Shown here: one piece after another, positions 10,872 to 20,939 of the stretch | How positions within the stretch are numbered: position 1 is the first letter of the stretch | How the letters are laid out: every line of letters starts with the position of its first letter | From: Choricystis sp. odSpoLacu1 | Lineage: Eukaryota > Chlorophyta > Trebouxiophyceae | Reading direction: 5' to 3' | NCBI GenBank assembly: GCA_958009055.1 | Contig: OY253650.1 | Coordinates: 62,001 to 126,000 of the forward strand | Length of the DNA stretch: 64,000 nt | Program-made: the position numbers and the translations under genes | Notes under the pieces: model-generated | The model's database searches: none | Told to the model about the DNA's origin: nothing | Seen by the model: only the letters and a program-made list of their open reading frames with translations

Positions 10872-11084
10872 TTGTGGTGGGAGAAGGATGGGTGTGTGTG
10901 GCGCGCCAGGTCAGATGGGACAAGAACCTGTCGCCCTGCGCGGTAGCTGAGGCGGAGGGACGCGCGCCGCGGGGGAGGGGAGAAAGCCAAAAAAAAAAAC
11001 TAGGATTGTGGGTCGTCGCCGATTCGACACACAACCCGTCTGCCCGCCCATCGCGCTCACACACGGCCCGTGTGTGCGCGCACA

Positions 11085-11531
11085 ATGCTCTCCTCCACCG
11101 CCCCCGCCATCGACCACCCCCTCCTCCCTCCCTCCCTAGCCGCCGGCTTTGACGTCGACGTCGCTGGCGTCCCCACCCGCTTCATCATCGCCCCCTTTGC
11201 CGACGCCACCTTCGTGGCCGCGTCTCAGACGGGGGGGGTGGGGACGATGCTGCGGGTGACGCGGGCGGGGGGAGGGAGAGGGGAGGAGCCTGTGCGGCTG
11301 CCGTCTGGCGGAGACGATGACGACGACGCCCCCACCCCCTCCTCCACCCCACTCCTCGACGTCGCCACCCTGACCGGCAGGCGGGGTGTGCCCGCCCTGG
11401 AGGCATGCGCACGCGCCCTGGCCCTGAGGCGGGGGGTGGGTGGGCGGCCCCTGGTGGTGGCGCTGGCTTTGAAGGATGATGGAGCAGAGTCAGTGGCCGG
11501 CGTGCTGGCTGCGCTGGACGGCCGGCTGTGA
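11085..11531 (+). CDS. PSMG3: Proteasome assembly chaperone 3-like protein
   Basis: Single exon, 148 aa. The pattern VAGVPTRFIIAPFADATFVA, SQTGGVGTMLRV, then LTGRRGVPALEACARALALR and PLVVALALKDDGAESVAGVL follows the PAC3/PSMG3 order: a strand after GVPT, the G-x-G-T/M strand, a long helix, and a final strand with the AxxLKD motif. An acidic low-complexity insert (GGDDDDDAPTPSSTP) sits in the middle. PAC3, with PAC4, helps assemble the alpha ring of the 20S proteasome. It is divergent (213 bp apart) from the mitochondrial uL3 gene. Identification rests on a short family and is moderate. Confidence 0.7.
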   Translation: MLSSTAPAIDHPLLPPSLAAGFDVDVAGVPTRFIIAPFADATFVAASQTGGVGTMLRVTRAGGGRGEEPVRLPSGGDDDDDAPTPSSTPLLDVATLTGRRGVPALEACARALALRRGVGGRPLVVALALKDDGAESVAGVLAALDGRL

Positions 11532-11832
11532 AGGCAGGGAGGATGTTTGTGGTTGCATTGTTCAATCTACACGTTGTTTTGGGGTGTGTTTTGGGGGGGT
11601 GATGGAAAAAACATCAGTTTTGTCGAACGAAAACGAAAAACGAAAAAACGACACGACGTAAAAAAGAAAGAAAGAAAGAAGAATGCACGACTCGATTAAC
11701 GAAAGGGAAGAAGGGTTGCTAGCATCTTAGAAACACACGCCCATGCATTCGAACTAAATCAAAGCAAGACAGGGGGAAACGATCGAAAAACCATGTGGGT
11801 GGAGAAAGGGGGAAGGAAACACGCAGAGAAAT
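11532..11832. other. Convergent intergenic region, no gene seen
   Basis: About 300 bp between the 3' ends of PSMG3 and the CBM20 gene. It is locally A-rich, with purine runs such as AAAGAAAGAAAGAAAGAAG near 11661-11680, unlike the GC-rich exons. It probably holds the 3' UTRs of both genes; no conserved ORF or RNA is visible. Confidence 0.6.
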
Positions 11833-12821
11833 TCACTTCTCCTCGTCCTCTTCCTCCTCCTCCTGCTTCTTGCCATCACCCAGCCCCGCCAGCGCCGCCC
11901 CCACGGCCGTCATGGCGCCCACGACCACCACGTCGGCAGCGTCCACCGCCAGCGCGGTCGCGACGACAGCCCCCACGCCCAGGGCGGCGGCGGCACCCAC
12001 CGCGCGCAGGGCGGCGTCGGCGGAGGGGGAGTCGGCCAGGCGGGGCAGGCGGAAGGATGGGGGAGGGGAGGGGGCGGGAGTGGAGTCGGCCAGGGCGGCG
12101 GCAGCCACAACGGCCGAGCGCGGCGGCGAAGGCTGCGACACCGGCTCCTGCGGCGGCGGCGGCACGTCTTCATCCGTGCTCTCCTCGGTGAAGGAGAGGA
12201 TGGCGGGAGGTTCTTCTTCTTCTGCGACTTGGCCCACGGTGGCGACCGCCACCGTGACGGCTTCGGCGGGGGGCGGCGACAGGACGGGGGCAGCAGCGGC
12301 CGCCACGTCACCACCCGCCGCCGCCTCCACCGCCACCGGCGCTGGCTCCCCCCACGCCACGGTGACGGTGGCAGGGGTGTCAGCAGTCACATCCAACGGA
12401 GCCCGGTTGGGGCCGTCCTCCCAGGCGACGACGGCGCCGGCCTCCACGATGACCAGCTTCCACTCGCCGACGGGAGGGGGCGCCTCCCCCGTCCACACGT
12501 CGCCTTCACTCCAGCTCAGTTCTTGCGGCGCGTCCGCCCAGGTGGGGTCGGCCACGATGGCCAGGGACTGGCCAAAGTTTGTCTGGTGGGTGTATGGGAG
12601 GAAGGTGAATGAAAAAAAAGGTGCGGGAAAAAGCGAAGCGACGACGACCGCTCGAGAGTCGCGAGGGCGCTCACACCGGGCCCCCCCAACCACCCGGTTT
12701 TCACGATCACACACACCGTCCACACCTGGTATTTCACAGCCAGCTTTGACTGGGCGGCCTGGGCGGCGGCCGCGCGGGCGGCGGTCGCGCGGAGAGGGCG
12801 GCGGAGAGCGAAACGGTGCAT
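11833..12821 (-). CDS. Starch-binding (CBM20) protein with hydrophobic, acidic-ended tail
   Basis: Exons 12726-12821 and 11833-12582 (phase 0), 281 aa. The first exon gives an Arg/Ala-rich leader (MHRFALRRPLRATAARAAAA) and SKLAVKYQ; the second begins TNFGQSLAIVADPTWADAP, then LSWSEGDVWTGEAPPPVGEW, KLVIVEAGAV and VAWEDGPNR, the strand order and conserved tryptophans of a CBM20 domain (about residues 25-115). The rest is Ala/Pro/Glu-rich, then a hydrophobic stretch (GAAAALGVGAVVATALAVDA and following) and a terminal Lys/Glu tail. CBM20 binds alpha-glucans; no catalytic domain is present. A plastid location, tethered to a membrane near starch, is an inference. Confidence 0.8.
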
Positions 12822-12892
12822 GTTGCTGATTTGTCGGTTTCGATTGTGACGCAGCTGACATTTTTTTTCCTTTTTCAAGCCCCCAATTTCAC

Positions 12893-13871
12893 ATGGGCTC
12901 CCTCACCTGGACCCGGGACGGCGGTGGCACCTCCTACCCGCCACCCACCGGCGGCGAGGCCCGCGGACGCGGGCGCGGCGAGGCACGAGGCCGCGGCCGC
13001 GGCCGCGCCCCCTGGCGCGGCGGCCCCCCCGCCGGCCGCGGCGGCCGCTTCCCGCTCGCCGGCCGGGGGGAAGGGCGAGGAGGCGGTGGCGCGCCCCCTC
13101 AAAAGCGCAAACTGACGTGGAGCCGGGAGGATGGCGACGGTGGAGAGGCGAAAGCGCTGCGCGTCGCGGACGCCAGCGCGGCAGCGTCCACCTCTGCCCC
13201 CCCACCCGCACCCGCACCCGCTGTCGCCACCCCTTCCGAAGATGAGGATGACCCCGCAGCCGCAGCCGCAGCCGCCAAGGAGCGGGCCGCCGCCGCCGCC
13301 GCGCGCCGCGCAGCCGCGCGCGCGGACGAGCTGGCCGCGCTGCGGGCCGAGGTGGAGGCGCGGCAGGAGGCGCTGGAGGAGGCGTTGGTGAGTCAGAGAG
13401 AGAGAGAAAGTGGCTTTTTCCTCTTTCTTGTGTGTGTCCAACCCCAACCAACCCACCCCCTTCCCTTCCACCTCTCAGGCCAAAAAAGCGCGCCTCGACG
13501 CCGCCGCCACCGCGTCCGTCGGCCGGGCCGCCACCGATGCCGCCACCCGGCGTGCCAACCTGGACGCCGGGTTTGCGGCGGCATTCGCGGCCGCGGCAGC
13601 AGACGCCCGCGTGGCCGCCGCCACCGCGGCCGCCAGCGGCGACGCCCCCCCCAAGTCCGCCACCGCGGCTGAAGTGGCCCGCGTGCTGGCCGCCCCCGAC
13701 GATGCGGCCGTGCTGGGCGTGCCTCCTGGTGCGGGGGCGGCGGCACTCAGGGCGCGCTACCGTGAGTTGGCTGTCGCTCTCCACCCCGACAAGTGCGCCC
13801 ACGCGGACGCCAAGGCCGCGTTCCAGAGGCTGGTGGAGGCGTATGGGGCGCTGCAAAAGTATTTGCGGTGA
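12893..13871 (+). CDS. RGG-rich protein with C-terminal J domain
   Basis: Exons 12893-13387 and 13479-13871 (phase 0), 295 aa. The first 80 residues are rich in RG/RGRG repeats, like an RNA-binding RGG box. A predicted coiled coil of Ala/Arg/Glu heptads spans roughly residues 125-175 across the intron. The last 70 residues form a J domain: VLGVPPGAGAAALRARYREL, then AVALHPDKCAHADAKAAF with the HPD motif that stimulates Hsp70. A C-terminal J domain after a long disordered region recalls auxilin or DNAJC8-like splicing cofactors. The exact family is not established. Only 71 bp separate its ATG from the divergent CBM20 gene. Confidence 0.75.
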
Positions 13872-13987
13872 CGAGAGAGAGAAAGGTTTCATCTGTAGGA
13901 AAATCGAAAACGTGCGTTTTTGCTCCGCTTGTTTTTTCAGACACACCACACACAAACACACCTCTCTCCTCTCTCTCTCTCTCTCTC

Positions 13988-15193
13988 TCACGCTTTGACC
14001 GCCCCCGCGCGCGCCGCCACGCGCGTCATGCGCGCCATCAGTCCCGCGACTTGGAGCCGCGACCCGATGCCATCGACTAAACGCACGTGCGTCGCCCCCA
14101 CCTCGCGCAGGCACTCCAGCTGCACAAACTCGGTCATGGCGTCGGGCGGGGAGGCGCGCAGCACGCGGAACAGGGTGGCCACCACGTCGGAGGAGGAGTA
14201 GCCGGCGTCAAGGAGGCCGTCGATCGCGGCCAACGAGTTGTCCAGGTGCCCCGCCACCGCGTCCGCCACCGCTTTGGCCACGACCAGGGGGTGGGGCTGG
14301 TCGCACACTTTGAGCACGTTGGCACGGGACACGAGGCCGAAGCCGGCGGCGGTGGACTGCAGGTTGTTCAGGGCTTGGCGCATGTCGCCGTCGGCAGAAA
14401 ACACGAGTGCCTCCAGCCCGTCGTCCAGCACGGCCACGCCCTCGGCGGCAGCTACCGTCTGCAGGCGGCCCAGCACGTCGGCATCGGACAGCCTGCCGTA
14501 GCGCAGCACGGCGCAGCGGGACTGAATGGGCTCGATGATTTTAGAGGATGCATTCGCAGCCAGCGCAAACCGCGTGGTCGCAGAGTGCAGCTCCATGGTG
14601 CGGCGCAGGGCTTGCTGGGCGCCCCCCGTCATGGAGTCGGCTTCATCCAGGATGATCAGTTTGTGGCGACCCAGGGGCAGGGTGACCTTCTTTTGGGCAA
14701 ACAGCTTGATCTTGTTGCGCACGACATCGATGCCGCGGTCGTCGGACGCGTTGAGCTCCAGGACGGCGTCCTTGGCGGCTGGGCCCAGCAGGGCGCGGGC
14801 CAGGGCGAGGACGGACGTGGTTTTACCCGTCCCAGGGGGTCCCGCCAGAATCAGGTTGGGCACGTTGCCGTCCTTGGCGATGACGCGCAGGCGGTCCACC
14901 GCGTCCCGGTTGCCGACGACGTCGTCCAGGGTCGTGGGGCGGTATTTTTCGACCTGGGGGGTGGAGGTGGGTGGGGGTGGGTGGGTTGAGGAGGAAACGC
15001 GATGCGACCGGGTGTGTTTTGCTCTCGCTTTACCCTCCTCCCTTCCCCTCCCTCTCTTCACACTCACCCACGGCAGCTCGTACGCTCTGCCGTTCCCCGA
15101 CGGCGCGCCCGGCGCGGACGCGCGCGGCGCGGACGGGCCCGGCGCGGGCGCGTCGGTGTCCATCGGCACGTCGGTCGCGGTGGCGGCGGCCAT
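13988..15193 (-). CDS. RFC2: Replication factor C subunit 2 (clamp-loader small subunit)
   Basis: Exons 15068-15193 and 13988-14953 (phase 0), 363 aa. After a short acidic/Pro tail come the RFC boxes: [16 protein letters not shown] (box II), [20 protein letters not shown] (Walker A), [31 protein letters not shown] (Walker B, DEAD box), [20 protein letters not shown] (SRC arginine-finger motif) and [13 protein letters not shown] (sensor 2). The wording of [16 protein letters not shown] and the region after SRC matches human RFC2/yeast Rfc4 better than the other small subunits. It loads PCNA on DNA. A CT-dinucleotide run lies just beyond the stop codon. Confidence 0.95.
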   Translation of the reverse strand: MAAATATDVPMDTDAPAPGPSAPRASAPGAPSGNGRAYELPWVSVKRGRGREEGKARAKHTRSHRVSSSTHPPPPTSTPQVEKYRPTTLDDVVGNRDAVDRLRVIAKDGNVPNLILAGPPGTGKTTSVLALARALLGPAAKDAVLELNASDDRGIDVVRNKIKLFAQKKVTLPLGRHKLIILDEADSMTGGAQQALRRTMELHSATTRFALAANASSKIIEPIQSRCAVLRYGRLSDADVLGRLQTVAAAEGVAVLDDGLEALVFSADGDMRQALNNLQSTAAGFGLVSRANVLKVCDQPHPLVVAKAVADAVAGHLDNSLAAIDGLLDAGYSSSDVVATLFRVLRASPPDAMTEFVQLECLREVGATHVRLVDGIGSRLQVAGLMARMTRVAARAGAVKA

Positions 15194-15599
15194 GGAGGGG
15201 GCTTTGAGAGACTGTGTGCAGGGTTGTGCGAGGGCGCGTGCGCGCCGGGTGACTCTGGCGAGTGCGCGGGTGGCGTGTGCGCGAGAGACGCGCGACGAAT
15301 CGAAACGAAAACGAATTCTGATGCCTGAACACAAAAAACGCTTTCTTTCCTTTTGCTCTCCTCGCGTCACGCCGACGAGGGCGCCCGCACACGCACTGGC
15401 GTTGAGCAGGTGCTGCATCTGACACAGCATCTGCCAATTGTGGGCGGGCCCGCCCTCGAAATCCCGAGGCACAAACCCGACTCTTGTGTTGCCCTTGCCT
15501 GGATGCCTGTCCGACTCGCCTGAAACCCCCCCACAGCAGCCAAGGGCAGAGGCAGCTTGTCTGTTTGCACACAAGCGACGGGAAAAGAGGGGAAGCAAA
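15194..15599. promoter_or_regulatory. Divergent intergenic region between RFC2 and VPS50
   Basis: About 400 bp between two ATGs facing away from each other, so it must hold both promoters and 5' UTRs. No TATA box or repeated element stands out. Composition is mixed, with an A/G-rich stretch near 15290-15350. Confidence 0.5.
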
Positions 15600-18548
15600 A
15601 TGGACCCACCCACCCCCCTCCTCCCCCGCCTCTCGTCGTTTGGCGATGCCGCGCGTCGCGTGCTCAGCCGCGTCGCGTCTTCCTCCGCCGCGTCCACACC
15701 GAGGACGGTGTCTGCGGCTTCCACGCCCCGCGCGCAGCCAGTCCCGAGGCTGGCGACCGCGAGCGAGCTGACTGCCGCCGCGCGCGCCCGCGCGGCGGCC
15801 GAGCGCGCGGCCGCGCTGGACGCGCTGCCTCAAGGCTACTACTCGCCCGACTATAACGCGGTGATGGCCGAGTTAGAGGCGCTGCCGGCCGACCCTGATG
15901 CCGCGGCGGCTGCAGCGTCCGAGGCGGCGTCCGCGCGTGCGCTCGCCCTCGATGCTGTGACCACCCGCCTCGCCGCCGCCCTGGCCCGCGACAGAGACAG
16001 GTTCCTGGACGGTGTCGCCGCCTCAGCAGCCCTGCACGCCGACGTCGCGGCCGCGGGCGACGCCGCGGCGGTCGCGCTGGCCGCGTTGGCAAGCGCGAGA
16101 GTGACGGCCGACGCAGACGCGGCTGTGGTCAAGGCGGCCGCCAGGCAGCGCAATGTGCGGTCCGCGCTGGAGGTGTTGCAAGCTTTGGCTGATGCTCGAG
16201 ACGCGGTGGCGTCCTTGGCGGCCGCGGCCGACGCGCGTGACTCTACGGCGGAGGCTGAAAGAGCGGCCGCGGCTGCGCTTGCCCGTGTCTCCGGCGTCAC
16301 GGCCGCCGACACCCGCCTCTCCGCGGCCGCGACCGCCGCCATCTCCACCGCACACGCCGCAGTGGAAGAAACACTGGTCAGCATTGCGACAGCGTTCGAT
16401 CGCGACACCCACGCGGCTGCCGTGGCCGCGTGGGCGGCCTCGTCCCGCGACCCCGCGTCCGCGCGTGCCGCGTTTGCCGCCGCCTGTGCCGCCGCGCCCT
16501 CCTCCGCCGCCCTGAAACTCGTGCGCGGCGAAGTTATAGCCCGCGCTCGAGGCGGGGGCGGCGTTGAAGCGGCACGCTGCGCGCGGTCGTTGGCCGACGC
16601 TGCGGCACTCCTCCCGCCCTCTGCCTTTTCCTCCACCCTCCACCGCGCCCTGGCCTGCCTATTTGGCGTGCTGCGGTCGCACGACGCCGCTCTGACATTT
16701 CATCGAGAGAGCGGTGGCGACCCGGAAGCCTCCTCCTCCTCCCGCCACACCGCCGTGCTGGCCGCCGGCGCGGCCGGCCTCGAAGACGCGCGCGCGCCGC
16801 TCTGGACCGCCGCCGCGGGCGCAGTCGCCACTTTACTAGCCTCCACCGCCGCCGCGGCGGCGGGCGCCCTGGAGCGCAGCCTCTCCTCCGTGTCCGCGTT
16901 TGCGGACGCGGGGACTGCGTTTGCGGCCAGCGCGCCGGGCGACGCAGCCGCGCGCGCGACCGCGGCACTGAGAGCGGCTGCCGACAATTATGCTGCTGCC
17001 GCCCTCTCCTCCCACGCCGCGGCCGCCATCGCTGCGCTGGGCGATCTGTTAGACCACGAAGCCTGGACCCCGCTGGACGTGCCGCCGTTTGCTGTGCCGG
17101 CGGTTTGTTTTGGTGGTCAAAGCGACGGCTCTGCGGCCGTGCCTCAGCGCGCGGCCGTGCTGCGCGCGCGGCTGCCGCCCCCGGGCGCGCCGTGGGCGGC
17201 CTGGGTGGCGGCCGGCAACCCGTGGCGCGATGGTGGTGGCGGCGGCGGAGAGACGGCGGAAGGCGATCAGCCGCCGCCGCGGCAGTCGCGGCCGCCACCG
17301 CCGCAGTGCGACGACGCGCCGCCACCCGTCTTCACCGCGGCGACCTTCCGCGCGCTGCAGACAGTCGCCGACGTCGCCTCCCTGGGCTCCGCCTGCCCCG
17401 CCGCCGCCGCTGCCGCCCGCACTGCATCCGCTGCCGTCATTGGGCGGGTGCTGGTGCACGCGGCCGCCTGTTTCAGCGGGGTGCCGCTGAGAGACGCGGT
17501 CGCCACGGCGGCCGCCCCGCGCGGGCGCGACCCGCGCGTCTCCCCCCGCCTCGCGGCCGCCCTGACCCGCACCCTGACGCGGGGCTGTGGAGAAGGGGGC
17601 GTTGCCTCCTCCACTGCCCCCTCCCTGGCCGCGGTGTACGGAGTGCCGCTCATGGTGGCGGGCGGGGGCGGGTCGACCGTCGACGCTGCTGCCACGCGCG
17701 CCGCAGTGGCAGCCTTCTCACACGCCACCACGCCACCCACCCCCACCCCACGCTCCCACCCGGGCAACGCGTGGGCCCTGGCGGAGCGGGTCACCGCGGG
17801 CGCGGCCGTGGCTGAGCTGGCGGCGCGCGTCGCGGCGGCCGCAGTTTCAGCGGGGCCCCCTCCACCCGCCACCCCGCCCCACGCCACGCCCGCGACCGCG
17901 GTGGCGATGGCAGGGGCGGCGGCCGATGTGCGGGGGCTGGCGGTGGCGACGGCAGCGCGGCTGGGGCTGGGGGCGGGGGGGATAGAGGGGCGTGTGGCAG
18001 CGACGCCCTACACACACGCCGACCCTCCAGACGCGCCGTCGCCCTGGGTGGCGCCCGCGGTGGCCGCAGCCGTCGCTTTCGGCCATACCCTGACCGCTGT
18101 CGCCGCCTCGCTCCCCCCCGGCGGCGCAGCCGCGGCGTGGGGTGGGGCGTTGGATGCTGTGGCCGCCGCCGTCCTCTCCGGCTGGGCCGCCCCGGGAGAC
18201 GGCGCACGCTGCACCAGCATGGGCCGGTCCGCCATGTCGCTGGACCTGCAAGCGCTGACGTCGGGCCTGGCGGCCGCCCGGCCTGTGTGTGCTGCAGGCC
18301 GCGACGACGACGACGGCGCCGCACACGCGGCAGCCGCCGCCTCCTTGACCCACGCTCAAGCCTTTGTCCAAGCATTTTATGTACCCTGGGGCCCTGAACT
18401 CAGGCGGTGGGCGCTGGCGCACGCGGGCGTGGGGCGGGCGGCCATTGGGGCTGCTGTGGCGACAGTCGGTGACGCGGTGGGCGTGCCGCGGCGCGCGCGG
18501 GCGGCGTTTGCGACGGCCCTGGACGCTGAACTCGCGGCAGGCGAGTGA
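15600..18548 (+). CDS. VPS50: Syndetin (VPS50), EARP tethering-complex subunit
   Basis: A single uninterrupted exon of 982 aa, the largest intronless gene here. Near residue 75 the sequence [20 protein letters not shown] matches the conserved N-terminal syndetin/Vps54-like motif, followed by about 250 residues of Ala-rich helices. A later segment ([15 protein letters not shown]) recalls the mid-region of CCDC132/VPS50, and the C-terminus has [20 protein letters not shown], like the end of syndetin. Extreme alanine content (GC-driven) weakens the similarity between these points. Syndetin joins VPS51-53 to form EARP, which returns endocytosed cargo to the cell surface. Confidence 0.72.
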   Translation: MDPPTPLLPRLSSFGDAARRVLSRVASSSAASTPRTVSAASTPRAQPVPRLATASELTAAARARAAAERAAALDALPQGYYSPDYNAVMAELEALPADPDAAAAAASEAASARALALDAVTTRLAAALARDRDRFLDGVAASAALHADVAAAGDAAAVALAALASARVTADADAAVVKAAARQRNVRSALEVLQALADARDAVASLAAAADARDSTAEAERAAAAALARVSGVTAADTRLSAAATAAISTAHAAVEETLVSIATAFDRDTHAAAVAAWAASSRDPASARAAFAAACAAAPSSAALKLVRGEVIARARGGGGVEAARCARSLADAAALLPPSAFSSTLHRALACLFGVLRSHDAALTFHRESGGDPEASSSSRHTAVLAAGAAGLEDARAPLWTAAAGAVATLLASTAAAAAGALERSLSSVSAFADAGTAFAASAPGDAAARATAALRAAADNYAAAALSSHAAAAIAALGDLLDHEAWTPLDVPPFAVPAVCFGGQSDGSAAVPQRAAVLRARLPPPGAPWAAWVAAGNPWRDGGGGGGETAEGDQPPPRQSRPPPPQCDDAPPPVFTAATFRALQTVADVASLGSACPAAAAAARTASAAVIGRVLVHAAACFSGVPLRDAVATAAAPRGRDPRVSPRLAAALTRTLTRGCGEGGVASSTAPSLAAVYGVPLMVAGGGGSTVDAAATRAAVAAFSHATTPPTPTPRSHPGNAWALAERVTAGAAVAELAARVAAAAVSAGPPPPATPPHATPATAVAMAGAAADVRGLAVATAARLGLGAGGIEGRVAATPYTHADPPDAPSPWVAPAVAAAVAFGHTLTAVAASLPPGGAAAAWGGALDAVAAAVLSGWAAPGDGARCTSMGRSAMSLDLQALTSGLAAARPVCAAGRDDDDGAAHAAAAASLTHAQAFVQAFYVPWGPELRRWALAHAGVGRAAIGAAVATVGDAVGVPRRARAAFATALDAELAAGE

Positions 18549-18675
18549 GGTAGGCTGTGTGAGTTGTATGTGATTTTTTTATGTAGCGACAGAGGTTTTA
18601 CAACGAAAAAAAAAGGTCAAAAAACAAAAACGCGTGTGCTAAGAAGGGCCGCCGTTTCACTCCACTCCACCCCTT

Positions 18676-19452
18676 TCACCGGAAACAGCTGCCAACAATG
18701 TAGCCCGTCACACACCCCAACAACGCGCCCGCCGCCACTTGCAGCGGGGTGTGGCCCAACGAGTCGCGCAGCGGGGTGGAGTGTTCGCACGCGGCCGGGT
18801 GTTCAGGAGGGAGTTCAGTCAGAATGCTGTTCAACACGCTGGCATGCCGCCCCGCCGCCAGGCGCACGCCGGAGGCATCGTACATGACGACGCCCGCCAG
18901 GACGGCGCAGATGGCGAACTCGGGGGAAGAGGTGCCATTGATGGCCGCGACCGCGGCGGCGAGGGCGGCCACCGCGGCTGTGTGGCTCGACGGCATCCCT
19001 CCAGAGCCGAGGAGCCGGGACGGCTCCCACCTGCCTTCCGCCGCGTAGAAAGTGAGCACTTTGAGGGACTGGGCGACGGCGAACCCGGCAAAGGCGGCGA
19101 CAAAGGGGCTGTGGAGAAAAGGGGGCGAGGTTTTTTTTCTTGTTGGTTTCTTGTGTTTTGTTTTTTCTGTGCCCCCAAACCAACACAAAAGGGAGCACAC
19201 GAGGTGCGAAAGAAAGGCTTTGCGTGAGTGGCGCGCCGCAGGGCACGCGCGGGACGCACAGGCACCCCGCACGCGCGCTGGGCGCTGTCTGCGCCGCGCG
19301 CGCTGCCCATCGTTCGTCCCCCCTTTTTGACTGTGGCCTCTGTTGCTCCCCACTCCCCTTCGCTCTCTCTCCCTCACTCACCCGTTGTGCGTCAGCCCCG
19401 CCAGCGATCCGTTGGACGCGCCACCCGCGGGCGGGGGGCGGGGGTCGCTCAT
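18676..19452 (-). CDS. DUF212 / acid phosphatase-vanadium haloperoxidase-related membrane protein
   Basis: Exons 19382-19452 and 18676-19108 (phase 2), 167 aa. It reads PFVAAFAGFAVAQSLKVLTF, then RLLGSGGMPSSHTAAVAALA, VVMYDASGVRLAAGRHASVL, and ends LGHTPLQVAAGALLGCVTGY. The GMPSSH and DASGVR...G..A.VLN blocks are diagnostic of DUF212 (YuiD-like) proteins, which resemble PAP2 phosphatases but lack part of the active site. Three to four membrane helices are predicted. Biochemical role is unknown. The 5' exon encodes 23 short polar residues. Confidence 0.85.
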
Positions 19453-19760
19453 TGGGAGGAAAGGAAGCCCCTGAGCGCGGCGCGAGTACGCGCGCGGTGG
19501 CGGCGGTTGGCGCGAGCCGCGGGAAGGGGAGACGAGGGACACACGCACGCGCGGTGTGGGCACGCAAGTGAGGCGCCGGTTTGCGGGCGCGTCGCGGAGG
19601 GGGCGTGTTTTGTTAGGTGCGCGCGCGAACGAAGAACGAGAGAGTGAGGTTTTTACTCGCTCACACAAATCGTGGGTTGCGCGGGGAAAGTCGTATTTGC
19701 AAACGCGCCCCCTCCTGCCACACACACACACGCCCCTTCCTCACCCCCTCCCCTTCCCCA
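19453..19760. promoter_or_regulatory. Divergent intergenic region between DUF212 and SRP9 genes
   Basis: About 308 bp holding both promoters; the SRP9-proximal part has CACACA and pyrimidine-rich stretches just before the ATG. No defined motif is recognised. Confidence 0.45.
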
Positions 19761-20222
19761 ATGAAGATCGAGGAGTGGGACACGTTCTCCGCGCGCGCGC
19801 GCCGGCTCGCGGCGCGCGCTCCGCTGCGCACGCGCGCCGTGCTCAAGTACTCGGCGACCCGGGGGCGGCTCGTCGTGAAAGTGACGGACGATGTGGCGGT
19901 GAGTGGGTGTGAGGAGAGAGGGGAGGGCAAGCAACGAGGGGGGGATCGGATGCGCAGAACACCCACCCTCTTTCCTCTCCACACACACAAACACACTCAA
20001 CAGTGCCTGCAATACGTCACCGACCAGCAGGCCGACGTCAAGCGCGTGGAGCGGCTGGCGGCCGCCCTGCTGACGGCGGCGGCGACGGGGGTGCCGCCGC
20101 CGGCAGAGGATGAGGGAGCAGGGGCGGCGAGTGGTGGCGCGGCCGCCGCTGGTGGTGCCGACACCAAGAAGAGGACGGGCAAAGCCAAGGGCGCCAAAGG
20201 GGGGGGGGCGAGGCGGGGGTGA
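19761..20222 (+). CDS. SRP9: Signal recognition particle 9 kDa protein
   Basis: Exons 19761-19898 and 20004-20222 (phase 0), 118 aa. It starts KIEEWDTFSARARRLAAR, then TRAVLKYSATRGRLVVKVTD and, after the intron, CLQYVTDQQADVKRVERLAA, the classic SRP9 order of helix, three strands, helix. A Lys/Gly-rich tail of about 45 residues (KKRTGKAKGAKGGGARRG at the end) extends beyond the usual 86-aa length and could add RNA contacts. SRP9 pairs with SRP14 on the Alu domain of 7SL RNA and causes elongation arrest. The 105-nt intron is a multiple of three without a stop, so retention would add 35 residues. Confidence 0.92.
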   Translation: MKIEEWDTFSARARRLAARAPLRTRAVLKYSATRGRLVVKVTDDVAVSGCEERGEGKQRGGDRMRRTPTLFPLHTHKHTQQCLQYVTDQQADVKRVERLAAALLTAAATGVPPPAEDEGAGAASGGAAAAGGADTKKRTGKAKGAKGGGARRG

Positions 20223-20531
20223 TGTGAGGCTAGTGTGTGTGTGTTGTTTTCAGCTCAGTTTTTTGTCCTGTTGTCCTGCGCTCCCCGCCTGATTTTCAAC
20301 CAAAAAAAGCGGTAGCGGTCGTGATATCGGTCGTGTGTGCACGTGTGGCAAAAGGGCGAAAAGCATGTCAGCGTTTCTCCTCGGCCGGCGGACCTCACAC
20401 GGAGGCTTCGCCGCCGCCCTAACGCCTGCAGTGCCCCACCGACTCGTCCTTTCTGTTTTCGCCGTCGTTTTCTTTCTTCGCCCCCTTCTCTCTCCCGCAA
20501 GCACCCAGCCTCGCCCGCGCTTCATACAGCC

Positions 20532-20907
20532 ATGGCGCGAGGTCGTCGAGGTGGAAGAGGTGCGTGGAGGCGCTGGGAGGGCTGTGTTGGCAAATGAGTT
20601 TGTCGCCTCCGAATGCAGCCCCCTCTCCTCGCCAGCGGCCGCCCGCCGGTTGGCGGCCGCCCGCCCCAGACCGTGGCCCGCCGGTTGGCGGCCGCCCGCC
20701 CCAGACCGTGGCCCGCCGGTTGGCATGGGGAGCCAAATGGGTGGGCCCTGTGTGCGTGTGATGCTGCCCGCGCGGCGTGTGCGTGCAGAAAGCGCCGACC
20801 CACGACGCACCCCTCCCCCGTTTTCTTCGTTTCTCTGTCACAGGCCGGTCGACCGGCGCCGTCGCCGTCCCGCCGTCCGCCTTCCAGGGTGCCGCGACAG
20901 CCGCCAC

Positions 20908-20939
<32 letters not shown>

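Noticed and set aside
11795..12829. 344-codon plus-strand ORF
   Set aside because: Antisense to the CBM20 gene, which has clear domain motifs and splice sites.
12982..13075. Possible CRISPR-like or regulatory repeat in GGCCGCGGCCGCGG sequence
   Set aside because: It is the codon pattern of the RGG box in the J-domain gene.
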